From 2-02-FULL-48-14 sp041645035 (GTDB lineage Bacteria > Patescibacteriota > Gracilibacteria > UBA1369 > 2-02-FULL-48-14), in contig JBAZQU010000002.1 in assembly GCA_041645035.1 (NCBI GenBank), positions 3,461-67,460 of the forward strand: a stretch of 64,000 nt of DNA. Reading direction: 5' to 3'. Below are positions 35,348 to 42,873 of the stretch, one piece after another. The notes below the pieces were generated by a model. It searched no databases and was not told where the DNA came from. It saw only the letters and a list, made by a program, of their open reading frames with translations. The translations under genes were made by a program, and so were the position numbers. Numbering within the stretch: position 1 is the first letter of the stretch; every line of letters begins with the position of its first letter.

Positions 35348-36589
35348 TTACTCTTTTGTGGACGCGATGGAGTCCGCCATGGTTTGCATAACGCTCTCAT
35401 AGTCGGCCGTTCCCGTGAAGGTGTACGTGCGGCCATCCACTTCTACGGTTACTGTAGCGCTTTCTGCGGTGCGGGTAGTACCCACACTTGCACCGGAATT
35501 AAAGGTCATAGTGACGATTCCCGTCGTGGCACCGTCTTCAATGGGAGCAATATCAAAAATATAGCCGGTGCTGCTACCACTGTAGTACCAAAGTCCGGGA
35601 TAAGACATTTTGAACTCAAACGGAACGCTTTCCAGGTCGCGGTAACTACTGAAAGTTGCTTGTTCCGTATCAGGCGCGGACACTTCCGGCTCATCCACCA
35701 CAGGCTCCTCTACTACAGGTTCCTCCACCACAGGTTCATCCGCAACTTCCTCTGTAACCCCTTCTCCTTCACCGTAGGGCGTGAAGCGGAATCCACTCAC
35801 CAAAGAGGAGAAAGTATTGCTATTGTCCAAACGCTCACTGTCGCTTGAGGATTCGTGGTAGTAGCTGAGTTCGAACAGCTCGTCAGCGCGAGGAATAAAG
35901 TAAAGCGTGTCACCGTCGTCGGTTTTGTAATGAACGCTGAAAAGTCGATCGGGACCCGCGTAAGCGAGCTCACTCTGGATGGTCGCCAGTTCGCTATATT
36001 CAGCGACCACATAAGCTCGAATTTCCGTTGCCCGATCTTCCTGAGTGTCTTCGCTGGTTTTAACGAGCGTGGCATCGGTACGAGCAACCACAATACTGTC
36101 TACTGGGCTGAGCCCAGTCTGCCCCTCTTCCTCTACTTTTACAGGAGCTTCCAAAATTACAGAAGTAGGGTTACTGGTGAGCGTCCAATTGCTGGGATAG
36201 CTCATGGAGAAACCAAAATCGGGATCTTGATAGGAAACCGTGGTGACCTCTACCGCCGTATCGTCTTTTTCAGGAGCGTCCGTGATGCGTTTCACTTCAA
36301 AGAGCGGCTTTTCCAAATTGTCATAAGTGGTAACCACACCATAGGCTTCAACTTCAATTCCAAAATATTCCTCACTATCCAAATCGTAGCGGTCGGAATA
36401 AGCGTAGAGAATCTCGACATCCTCCGTTTCAAAAAGATGAGTGACGACATCTTGCACTTCTATGCCGCCCAGGGACTTAAATTCACCCACGTACGTTTCA
36501 TAGTTGCGGGTGAGGGCTTCGTCGAGTTTGTCGGAAGAACAAGCGCTAAACAGGCCCATAGCGAGAAGCGTCAAAACGAGTTTTTTCAT
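35348..36589 (-). CDS. Large lipoprotein with PsbP-like halves and a Pro/Glu/Val repeat
   Basis: The 413-residue protein has a lipobox (LLAMGLFSAC). Two similar regions, FGFSMSYPSNWTLTSNP and FEFKMSYPGLWYYSGSS, resemble the start of PsbP/Mog1-like domains common in Gram-positive and CPR lipoproteins. They are separated by a linker of VVEEP repeats. The peptide EEGQTGLSPVDS comes from an in-frame palindrome. The start overlaps the ruvB stop (ATGA). Function unknown. Confidence 0.75.
   Translation of the reverse strand: MKKLVLTLLAMGLFSACSSDKLDEALTRNYETYVGEFKSLGGIEVQDVVTHLFETEDVEILYAYSDRYDLDSEEYFGIEVEAYGVVTTYDNLEKPLFEVKRITDAPEKDDTAVEVTTVSYQDPDFGFSMSYPSNWTLTSNPTSVILEAPVKVEEEGQTGLSPVDSIVVARTDATLVKTSEDTQEDRATEIRAYVVAEYSELATIQSELAYAGPDRLFSVHYKTDDGDTLYFIPRADELFELSYYHESSSDSERLDNSNTFSSLVSGFRFTPYGEGEGVTEEVADEPVVEEPVVEEPVVDEPEVSAPDTEQATFSSYRDLESVPFEFKMSYPGLWYYSGSSTGYIFDIAPIEDGATTGIVTMTFNSGASVGTTRTAESATVTVEVDGRTYTFTGTADYESVMQTMADSIASTKE
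36103..36117. repeat. Palindrome inside the lipoprotein gene
   Basis: CTGGGC-TGA-GCCCAG followed by TCTGCCCC. It encodes QTGLSP on the minus strand and is a near copy of the rpsA element. Confidence 0.7.
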
Positions 36590-37635
36590 ACTAAATGGTT
36601 AGAGTGATAATCAGAGTGGCGTATACCGAGGTAAGTATAAACTTTTTCGGTGAGAAGTCTACCCCTTGGCGTGCGCTCTAAAAAGCCAAGTTGCATCAAG
36701 AAGGGCTCGTAAATTTCTTCAATACTTTCCTCTTCTTCGTTGGTCGCGGCGGAAAGAGTGGAAAGACCCACAGGCCCGCCCTTGAATTTTTCCGCAAGAG
36801 CAAGCAGAAGTTTGCGATCCGTAGAGTCGAGGCCGAGCTCGTCGATGCCGAGGAGTTTGAGGGTTTGCAGCACCATATCTTCCGTGACGCGATCTTTATC
36901 TTGCACATGAGCAAAGTCACGCACACGGCGCAGTAAACGGTTGGCCACGCGCGGCGTTCGCCGCGCGCTTCTGGCCAATCTTTTCCCGGCTGCCGCTTCT
37001 ACTTCCACGCCCAAGATTTTTGAGCTGCGTTGCAGAATTTTTTCAATATCGGCTTCCGTGTAAAATTCCAATTTTAAAACGTTTCCAAAACGATCTCGGA
37101 GTGGGGAAGACAGGGCTGAAAGTTTTGTGGTTGCGCCAATAAGCGTGAATTTTGGCAAACTGATGCGCATGCTGCGCGCCGAGGGGCCCTTTCCAACCAC
37201 CAAATCAAGACAAAAATCCTCCATGGCGCTGTACAAAATTTCCTCCACGGCCGGGCGCAGCCGGTGAATCTCGTCAATAAACAGAACGTCGTTTGCCTGC
37301 AGGTTTGTGAGCAGAGCCGCCAAATCGCCCGGCCGTTCAATGGCCGGCCCGCTGGTGGTGCGAATTTGAGCACCCATCTCTTTTGCTAAAATAAAGGCCA
37401 ACGTGGTTTTTCCAAGTCCCGGACAGCCGTGCAGCAAAACATGTTCCATAGCCTCTTTACGTTTCCGTGCCGCCGGTAAAAACACCGCCAAATTTTGTTT
37501 AATTTCCTCTTGGCCGATGTAATCTTCCAAGGCTTGCGGACGCAGCACATTTTCCACCTGCTTCTCGTCCGGCGTTTTCTGCAGCTGCACAATGCGCGAC
37601 TCGTCGTCCTGGAGTGGGGGATTCTTTTTGATCAT
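36586..37635 (-). CDS. ruvB: Holliday junction branch-migration helicase RuvB
   Basis: The 349-residue AAA+ protein has LRPQALEDYIGQEEIKQNL, Walker A GCPGLGKTTLAFILA, Walker B VLFIDEIHRLRPAVEE, sensor LIGATTKLSALSSPLRDRFG and the winged helix GLSTLSAATNEEEESIEEIYEPFL. Full length. It works with RuvA and RuvC, which are elsewhere. Confidence 0.96.
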   Translation of the reverse strand: MIKKNPPLQDDESRIVQLQKTPDEKQVENVLRPQALEDYIGQEEIKQNLAVFLPAARKRKEAMEHVLLHGCPGLGKTTLAFILAKEMGAQIRTTSGPAIERPGDLAALLTNLQANDVLFIDEIHRLRPAVEEILYSAMEDFCLDLVVGKGPSARSMRISLPKFTLIGATTKLSALSSPLRDRFGNVLKLEFYTEADIEKILQRSSKILGVEVEAAAGKRLARSARRTPRVANRLLRRVRDFAHVQDKDRVTEDMVLQTLKLLGIDELGLDSTDRKLLLALAEKFKGGPVGLSTLSAATNEEEESIEEIYEPFLMQLGFLERTPRGRLLTEKVYTYLGIRHSDYHSNHLV

Positions 37636-37663
37636 ACGGCTTCCAATCTAACAAAAACTTTCA

Positions 37664-37669
37664 TATAAT
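37664..37669 (+). promoter_or_regulatory. -10 element of a nearly leaderless CPBP gene
   Basis: TATAAT ends 8 nt before ATG 37678, so transcription would begin at or next to the start codon. The -35 region (TTCCAA at 17 bp) is weak. Confidence 0.5.
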
Positions 37670-37677
37670 GCGAGCAA

Positions 37678-38409
37678 ATGCAGCCTCCTTTCCAACTCCG
37701 CGACTTTCTTAAGGTTTTTGCACTCAGCATCGCGCTCTTCGCGGGCTTTGCCGCGCTTTTCGCCTACGTCCCTCAGGCCGCAGATATTCTGGGAGGCTTC
37801 CATCCCACCGTTGCTTTCCTTATTCAATATCTCATTCAATTCGTGGTACTTTTTTTCCCGCTCTGGCTTTTTGTCGTGGACAAATATTCCCTCACCCTTG
37901 CCGACTTCGGCTTCAAAAAAGTTCGACCCTGGCTCCTGATCAAAACCGTTCTGTCCTCTTATTTATTCTACCTCGCGGTTTCTTTTATCTTCGCCACGAT
38001 TTTGTACTACGCCGGCCTCAGCCTTCCCGGTTACCAGGAGCAAGAATCCTATCTTCCGCTCTTTGGCTATGACGCTTTTGGCCTCACCATCGCTTTTCTC
38101 ATTGTCTCCATCTTCGCCCCGCTAATCGAAGAACTCTTTTTCCGCGGATTCATTTACCGTACTTTCACCAAAACCTGGCCCCTCTGGCTCGCCAGCATCC
38201 TCACCGCGACTCTCTTCGCGCTCATCCATTTTCAACTCCAAACTTTTATTCCGCTCTTCTTCTTGGGGCTTATTTTGAATTACACCTACCAACGGACAGG
38301 ATCCCTATGGACCTCCGTGGCTTTTCACAGTTTAAATAACACCATTGCTTTAGCCTTCGATATCTATTTATACTTCCACCCTGAATTGCTAGATAAACTC
38401 ACGTTCTAA
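37678..38409 (+). CDS. CPBP (CAAX/Abi) family intramembrane metalloprotease
   Basis: The 243-residue membrane protein has the motifs PLIEELFFRGFIYRTF (EExxxR), FALIHFQ with His, and SVAFHSLNNTIAL with the third His/Asn. About seven hydrophobic segments. Second CPBP protease of the window. Divergent from ruvB and followed by tRNA-Arg. Confidence 0.87.
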   Translation: MQPPFQLRDFLKVFALSIALFAGFAALFAYVPQAADILGGFHPTVAFLIQYLIQFVVLFFPLWLFVVDKYSLTLADFGFKKVRPWLLIKTVLSSYLFYLAVSFIFATILYYAGLSLPGYQEQESYLPLFGYDAFGLTIAFLIVSIFAPLIEELFFRGFIYRTFTKTWPLWLASILTATLFALIHFQLQTFIPLFFLGLILNYTYQRTGSLWTSVAFHSLNNTIALAFDIYLYFHPELLDKLTF

Positions 38410-38412
38410 TAT

Positions 38413-38488
38413 GTCCCGGTAGCTCAGTGGATAGAGCAGCAGCCTTCTAAGCTGACGGTCGCAGGTTCGATTCTTGCCCGGGACACCA
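38413..38488 (+). tRNA. tRNA-Arg (TCT)
   Basis: Cloverleaf with acceptor GTCCCGG/CCGGGAC, D-arm GCTC...GAGC, anticodon loop CTTCTAA giving TCT, T-arm GCAGG-TTCGATT-CTTGC and encoded CCA after A73. One outer anticodon-stem pair is G-A. Confidence 0.95.
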
Positions 38489-38552
38489 TTTCCGCTTCTA
38501 TAAGCCAAAAATCGGCGTTGTTTACTTTACAAACAAGGCGAAATGAAGTACC

Positions 38553-39119
38553 ATGCACGTAGATTTAACATTTCACGATATGACTGGGACACCCTCAACA
38601 CCTCAACTTTCCTTTAGGGAAGAAGACCTCGCATCTTTTGGTGCCATTGCAAGACGTGCAGTTGAACTAGAGTTGGTCAGACCTGGTAATGGCGAACCTA
38701 GCCCGGCTGATATCACAGGGGCACTGGAACAGGCGGGGGACACGGTTCGGGCAAATCTTCTTCGCGTTATTTATGGAGGATTAGCGAATAGTGGCCGAGA
38801 AAAACACTTTGAAAATCCATATCATGATTTTGTAGCTCGAGTAGACGGTGACCACATTGTTAACCCTGAAACTTTGAGAACACTCGCTCGCAGAGCTCTA
38901 ACTGGTCAAGCTCCATTGCCCACACGAGTCGAAATAGTAAGTTCTTATGGTTTTCAGCCGGCTGGTGGCGAAGGAGGAGATCCCATAGGAACCTATACTG
39001 CACCAGCGGGCGTGGACATGCAGACCGCTAACGCCGCATCTCAGCTTCTCGCAATTTTATTTTGTCAGAGCGTACAGACAGTTTGGCAGGGTAGTGATGG
39101 CCAAATTTTTACCCCCTGA
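38553..39119 (+). CDS. Hypothetical protein, 188 aa
   Basis: Starts MHVDLTFHDMTGTPSTPQLS. No membrane helix, no signal peptide, no recognised motif. The composition is acidic and balanced. The protein-like content and the lack of any competing gene support it being coding. It sits directly after tRNA-Arg in a stretch of small unrecognised genes. Confidence 0.65.
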   Translation: MHVDLTFHDMTGTPSTPQLSFREEDLASFGAIARRAVELELVRPGNGEPSPADITGALEQAGDTVRANLLRVIYGGLANSGREKHFENPYHDFVARVDGDHIVNPETLRTLARRALTGQAPLPTRVEIVSSYGFQPAGGEGGDPIGTYTAPAGVDMQTANAASQLLAILFCQSVQTVWQGSDGQIFTP

Positions 39120-39147
39120 GACTGAAGGAGATGAACTTGGGTCGCTA

Positions 39148-39573
39148 TCATTTGATAAAATCGAGTCTCAAAATAGGGAGCTCTTCAACCTTCATTAGGT
39201 TTTTATCGTTGGTGAGGAAGCCATCCACTCTTCCCGAAATGGCGGTAGCAAGATGAATGGCATCCGGAGGTTTTACAGATGGATATTTGGCTCGAAGTTG
39301 AGCAAAAATCAGTGCCTCCTGTTTGCCGAAGCCAATGATAGAGAGTTTTTCATAAGTTTCCACAAATGAAAGGAATTTAATTTTTCCCCGTTTATCGCCC
39401 GCTTTTTCAAAGCCGGCCAAGACTTCACCCAGTCCAAAACTGGAAAAGTTGATGTGTCGCGCTGATTCCAGAGCTTTTTTTATTGCACCACAAAAGGGTT
39501 CCCGCCCTTCAATCAAGTAAATCAAGATCATACTATCGATCGCGATATTTTTACCTTTATTCATGAATTCCAT
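39148..39573 (-). CDS. PIN-domain toxin, VapC-like
   Basis: The 141-residue protein has the PIN acid residues in IAIDSMILIYLIEG, GLGEVLAGFE, and KPPDAIHLATAI...GFLTNDKNL. PIN toxins are Mg-dependent RNases, usually cutting tRNA or rRNA. It overlaps the antitoxin gene by 13 nt. ATG 39564 is an alternative start. Confidence 0.88.
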   Translation of the reverse strand: MEFMNKGKNIAIDSMILIYLIEGREPFCGAIKKALESARHINFSSFGLGEVLAGFEKAGDKRGKIKFLSFVETYEKLSIIGFGKQEALIFAQLRAKYPSVKPPDAIHLATAISGRVDGFLTNDKNLMKVEELPILRLDFIK

Positions 39574-39812
39574 GCTTTACGTTCGCTTTTTAAAAAGGTC
39601 TCGCCACCGCCAAGCATTTTGAAACTTTTTTCACCAATCCCGGCGAGTTCATCCAAAGAGGAGACCGCTTTTGTGAGTTTCACTTCACCATTTTGATCCA
39701 TACTAATAATAACTTGATCGCCCTTTTTTATATTCATGCGTTCACGGATGGGTTGCGAAATGCAAACCGTAAAATTTTGCATGACCTTCGAACTTGTGAT
39801 TATAGGATTCAT
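39561..39812 (-). CDS. AbrB/SpoVT-type antitoxin, VapB-like
   Basis: The 83-residue protein has a swapped-hairpin DNA-binding domain: FTVCISQPIRERMNIKKGDQVIISMDQNGEVKL, then a toxin-binding tail. It precedes and overlaps the PIN toxin, as expected for a VapBC-type pair that represses its own promoter. Confidence 0.85.
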   Translation of the reverse strand: MNPIITSSKVMQNFTVCISQPIRERMNIKKGDQVIISMDQNGEVKLTKAVSSLDELAGIGEKSFKMLGGGETFLKSERKAWNS

Positions 39813-39966
39813 TGACTCTATGATTAAAGGCCAATCCTATTATAGCAGACCCTCTTATGTTAGGGCAAGCGTTCAAAAAAAGGTGACCGCACGACATAGC
39901 GACTATTGATCAACAAATAGTCGGTCGGCACACCGTAAAACCAGAAGGCCTGCCAATCGATTTCCA

Positions 39967-40344
39967 TTAGTCTCGAGATTTTTGTACCGCCGCTACGCTT
40001 TTCGCAAATCCTTTCGCAAAGCGACCAGCTACTCCCATATCGTCTGCATCTTCTTCTCTTACTACAAAAAGCTCTGTGGGACCTCTCACTGCGCCCTCTG
40101 GAGTGTGGACAAGGTACCCAAAGCCTAGCCCCGACGTTTTGTCACCTAGACAAGTACCTTCCGGGCCGACATGGACATCTATCAAGCCTTGATTTACTCC
40201 GCAAATAGCCACTACCTGTCTACCTTGATCGAGCAATGCCCTGAGCAGCGCAGCCGCAGCTTCTTCGGGAGGAATGGACCTGGGCGACGGATCAAGTACA
40301 GGATCAACTGTAGGGCCGATAGTATCTTCTAGAGAAGTAGGCAT
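39967..40344 (-). CDS. Hypothetical protein, 125 aa
   Basis: Begins MPTSLEDTIGPTVDPVLDPS. Acidic, no membrane helix, no recognised family. A hairpin (CGACTATT / AATAGTCG near 39899-39923) lies downstream but lacks a close T-run. Followed upstream on the same strand by another small gene 24 bp away. Confidence 0.55.
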   Translation of the reverse strand: MPTSLEDTIGPTVDPVLDPSPRSIPPEEAAAALLRALLDQGRQVVAICGVNQGLIDVHVGPEGTCLGDKTSGLGFGYLVHTPEGAVRGPTELFVVREEDADDMGVAGRFAKGFAKSVAAVQKSRD

Positions 40345-40368
40345 ACTAAAAAAGTATAAAATTATAGA

Positions 40369-40599
40369 TTAGTTCTCGCCCGGGCCATCATTACTCACCG
40401 TTCCTTCTAGAACTCTAGAAACTCCTTTTTGGGCAAGTGACTTAACTTTTTTTAAAGCCATTCCTCCGGCCGCTATAGCCAGTACACCAAGGAACCCCAA
40501 AACATCGCGTCCGGTGATTGCTTCGTCTTTACGCCATTCATCACCGTAACGAGCATCAAACGCTCGGTCACCCTCGCTCATAGCTCCTCTTCTGCCCAT
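40369..40599 (-). CDS. Hypothetical single-helix membrane protein, 76 aa
   Basis: Begins MGRRGAMSEGDRAFDARYGD; residues 30-50 (GFLGVLAIAAGGMALKKV) form a probable membrane helix. No family recognised. Confidence 0.5.
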   Translation of the reverse strand: MGRRGAMSEGDRAFDARYGDEWRKDEAITGRDVLGFLGVLAIAAGGMALKKVKSLAQKGVSRVLEGTVSNDGPGEN

Positions 40600-40633
40600 T
40601 GTAACGATACGTTAAATAGTATTTTACGTTGGA

Positions 40634-41164
40634 CTACGCCACCTTCTTCTTGGCCTTAGCTTTAGCCTTAATCTTAATAGGCTTGGAGAGGGCAGGGGTT
40701 TCTTCAACCTTCTTGAATTCCTTAGCCTTAGGGGCAACCGGAGCCGCGGTACCTGCACCCATCTGGTGTAAAGTCTTCAAAATCATGTCCATCTTGAAGT
40801 TCAGCATTTCAAACTGAGCCTTGTTGCTGTCTCCGCTGCCCTGTTCTTTATAAGCAGGTTTTTCAAAGCGAGGTTTTTCAAAACGTGGCTGTTCGAAACG
40901 AGGCTTCTCAAAATTGTCACGATCGCGGCCGAAGTCGCGTCGATCGGAACCTCCCTCGTCAAACTCATCCTTCCTGAAACAACTCTTGCAGAAAACAGGC
41001 TTACGTCCGTTTGGTTTAAAAGGAACTTCACATTCATTGCCGCATTCGCTGCACACCGTTTGGTGCATTTCAGGCTTTTCACGGTCTCCTCCAAAACCTC
41101 TGTCAAAACTTCTCTTGGGTTTCCATCCGCCGCCGGTCCTGTCATCGTTATTATAGTTTCTCAT
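40634..41164 (-). CDS. CxxC-x17-CxxC zinc-ribbon protein
   Basis: The 176-residue protein has two CxxC knuckles separated by exactly 17 residues (CSEC ... CKSC), the signature of TIGR04272-type proteins common in CPR. Before and after it are Arg/Gly/Asp- and PRFEKPRFEK-type repeats, and the tail is Lys/Ala-rich. It probably binds nucleic acid; the role is unknown. Confidence 0.8.
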   Translation of the reverse strand: MRNYNNDDRTGGGWKPKRSFDRGFGGDREKPEMHQTVCSECGNECEVPFKPNGRKPVFCKSCFRKDEFDEGGSDRRDFGRDRDNFEKPRFEQPRFEKPRFEKPAYKEQGSGDSNKAQFEMLNFKMDMILKTLHQMGAGTAAPVAPKAKEFKKVEETPALSKPIKIKAKAKAKKKVA

Positions 41165-41279
41165 GTTTTGCGTGGGTTAATATTTTGCAAAGAGCCCGAT
41201 TTTATTGCATAATCATCTAAAAAGCAAGGTGGAATGCTCGTTTGAGCATGATATTCTAGATTTAATGTCCGTTTTATGG

Positions 41280-41285
41280 TATAAT
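41280..41285 (+). promoter_or_regulatory. -10 element of a leaderless oxidoreductase gene
   Basis: TATAAT ends 6 nt before ATG 41292, leaving no room for an untranslated leader. A perfect 6-bp hairpin (ATGCTC-GTTT-GAGCAT, 41234-41249) lies upstream. Confidence 0.55.
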
Positions 41286-41291
41286 TCCCAG

Positions 41292-42533
41292 ATGCAAACA
41301 AAACAAAAAAAGAATCTTCTCATCTTGGGAGCGAGCGGCGCAGTGGCCCATACCACGCTGATATATCTAAAAAATCACCGCCATCTGCTCGATAAACTGA
41401 TTCTCACGGATCAGCGGAATTTTGAAGGAGATAGTTTTGAATCACTCAAAGGGCTGGATGCCACTTTTATAAGACTGCAGATATCAAAAGAGACCGAAAA
41501 AGATCTGTTAAACCTCCTAAAGGAGGAAAAGATCGATGTGGTTTTGGATCTGAGTGATGCCCCCACGGAGCGCGTAGCGAAGGTAATTTTTGAATATGGA
41601 AAGGCTTCCTACATTTGCTGCGCTTTCTGCACGGAAAGCTTTGCGCCGCTCGGGGAAGCCCTCAATGAATGGACGGATGAACAGAAAAAGAGGAAAAAGC
41701 TCGGCATGCCTCACATTCTCTTTACGGGGATGAACCCGGGAGCTGTGGATGTGTGGGCAGCCATTGGAGCTAAAAAATTTGGAAAGCCGCTGGAAATGAC
41801 TGAATTTGAGTACGACACCTCGCGTTTTATGAAGATGCACAAGGAAAAAATGGTGACGTGGTGCGTGGCGGAATTTGTGATAGAACTGGTGACCGACCCG
41901 GCAGAAATCATCCTGGGAGATCATAAGATCAAGAGTATGTACCCGAATGGGCTTTTTTACACGGAAGACTTGGGGCCGCTTTTTTCGCCGATCCTCAAGC
42001 TCGAAAAATATCCACAGGGTTGCGTAGTGACCCACGAAGAATGTGTAACTTTGGGAAACCGTTGGGATATTCCCTGCCGCTTCATTTATACAGTAAATCA
42101 GGAAACCATGAATTTCATTCGAAAAACCTATGAGGCCAAGGGCAAATTGGAAGATACAGATTTAGTGCTGGCCAATAATTTGAAAGACGAACTTCTAGGG
42201 TCTGACAATATAGCGGTGCGTTTGGACTACAAAGATAAAGCTGTTTACTATTTCAATTCCGCTTCCAACGAGAGTCTTAAAGAATGCAGTGGAACTGACT
42301 ATCAAGTTACAACGGGAGTTTTTGCGGCTCTTTTCACAATTTTGAATGATGATCTTAAAAAACCGGGCATTTATTACCCGGAAGATTTACTCGATACAAC
42401 TTTTGCCAAATTCCTCACCGACAACATGATGATTCAGGAATTCGTGTTCGAGAAAAGAAAAAACGGCGAACTCCGTTTACTCTCGCATGAACCTCATATC
42501 AGCTACGGAGAAGGTCCATTCGTTAAAATCTAA
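41292..42533 (+). CDS. Saccharopine-dehydrogenase-like oxidoreductase, possibly homospermidine-synthase-like
   Basis: From ATG 41292 (MQTKQKKNLLILGASGAVAH) the protein has 413 residues with an N-terminal Rossmann fold (LLILGASGAVAHTTL), DVVLDLSDAPTERV, and FTGMNPGAVDVWAAIGAK. The last motif resembles the MNPG motif of bacterial homospermidine synthase and carboxynorspermidine dehydrogenase. The family is secure; the exact substrate is inference. An SMR-transporter gene follows 3 bp later. Confidence 0.75.
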   Translation: MQTKQKKNLLILGASGAVAHTTLIYLKNHRHLLDKLILTDQRNFEGDSFESLKGLDATFIRLQISKETEKDLLNLLKEEKIDVVLDLSDAPTERVAKVIFEYGKASYICCAFCTESFAPLGEALNEWTDEQKKRKKLGMPHILFTGMNPGAVDVWAAIGAKKFGKPLEMTEFEYDTSRFMKMHKEKMVTWCVAEFVIELVTDPAEIILGDHKIKSMYPNGLFYTEDLGPLFSPILKLEKYPQGCVVTHEECVTLGNRWDIPCRFIYTVNQETMNFIRKTYEAKGKLEDTDLVLANNLKDELLGSDNIAVRLDYKDKAVYYFNSASNESLKECSGTDYQVTTGVFAALFTILNDDLKKPGIYYPEDLLDTTFAKFLTDNMMIQEFVFEKRKNGELRLLSHEPHISYGEGPFVKI

Positions 42534-42536
42534 TTT

Positions 42537-42854
42537 ATGCTTTACCTTTACATCTTCCTCATTCTGATTTCCGAGACTATTGCGTTGAGTTTCTTTAAGA
42601 GGTTCTCCATGGAATCTAACTATCTTTATTTTGCAATTGGAATGTTCTTTTATCTCTTCGTCTCCATTTTCTTAGTGAAGTCGTTCAAGTATGAAGGCAT
42701 GGGAATCGTGAATGTGCTCTGGTCCGCCTTCTCAGTGATCTTTGTAGTTTCCGCAGGGATACTCTTCTTTAGAGAAACCTTTACTCATGTTGAAATGTTC
42801 GCCATGGTCATGATTATGTGTGGAGTAGTAGTGCTAAGACTCCACACAGCCTAA
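42537..42854 (+). CDS. SMR-family small multidrug/polyamine transporter
   Basis: The 105-residue protein has four membrane helices and the conserved Glu in the first helix (LILISETIALSFFKRF). Family members export cationic drugs or, as MdtIJ, spermidine. Its place directly after a polyamine-synthase-like gene suggests export of the product (inference). Confidence 0.88.
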   Translation: MLYLYIFLILISETIALSFFKRFSMESNYLYFAIGMFFYLFVSIFLVKSFKYEGMGIVNVLWSAFSVIFVVSAGILFFRETFTHVEMFAMVMIMCGVVVLRLHTA

Positions 42855-42873
42855 AGGCTCTCTTTAATGCTTA

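Noticed and set aside
38413..38488. tRNA-Arg as an integration site
   Set aside because: No repeat of the tRNA 3' end and no integrase gene was seen in the following region.
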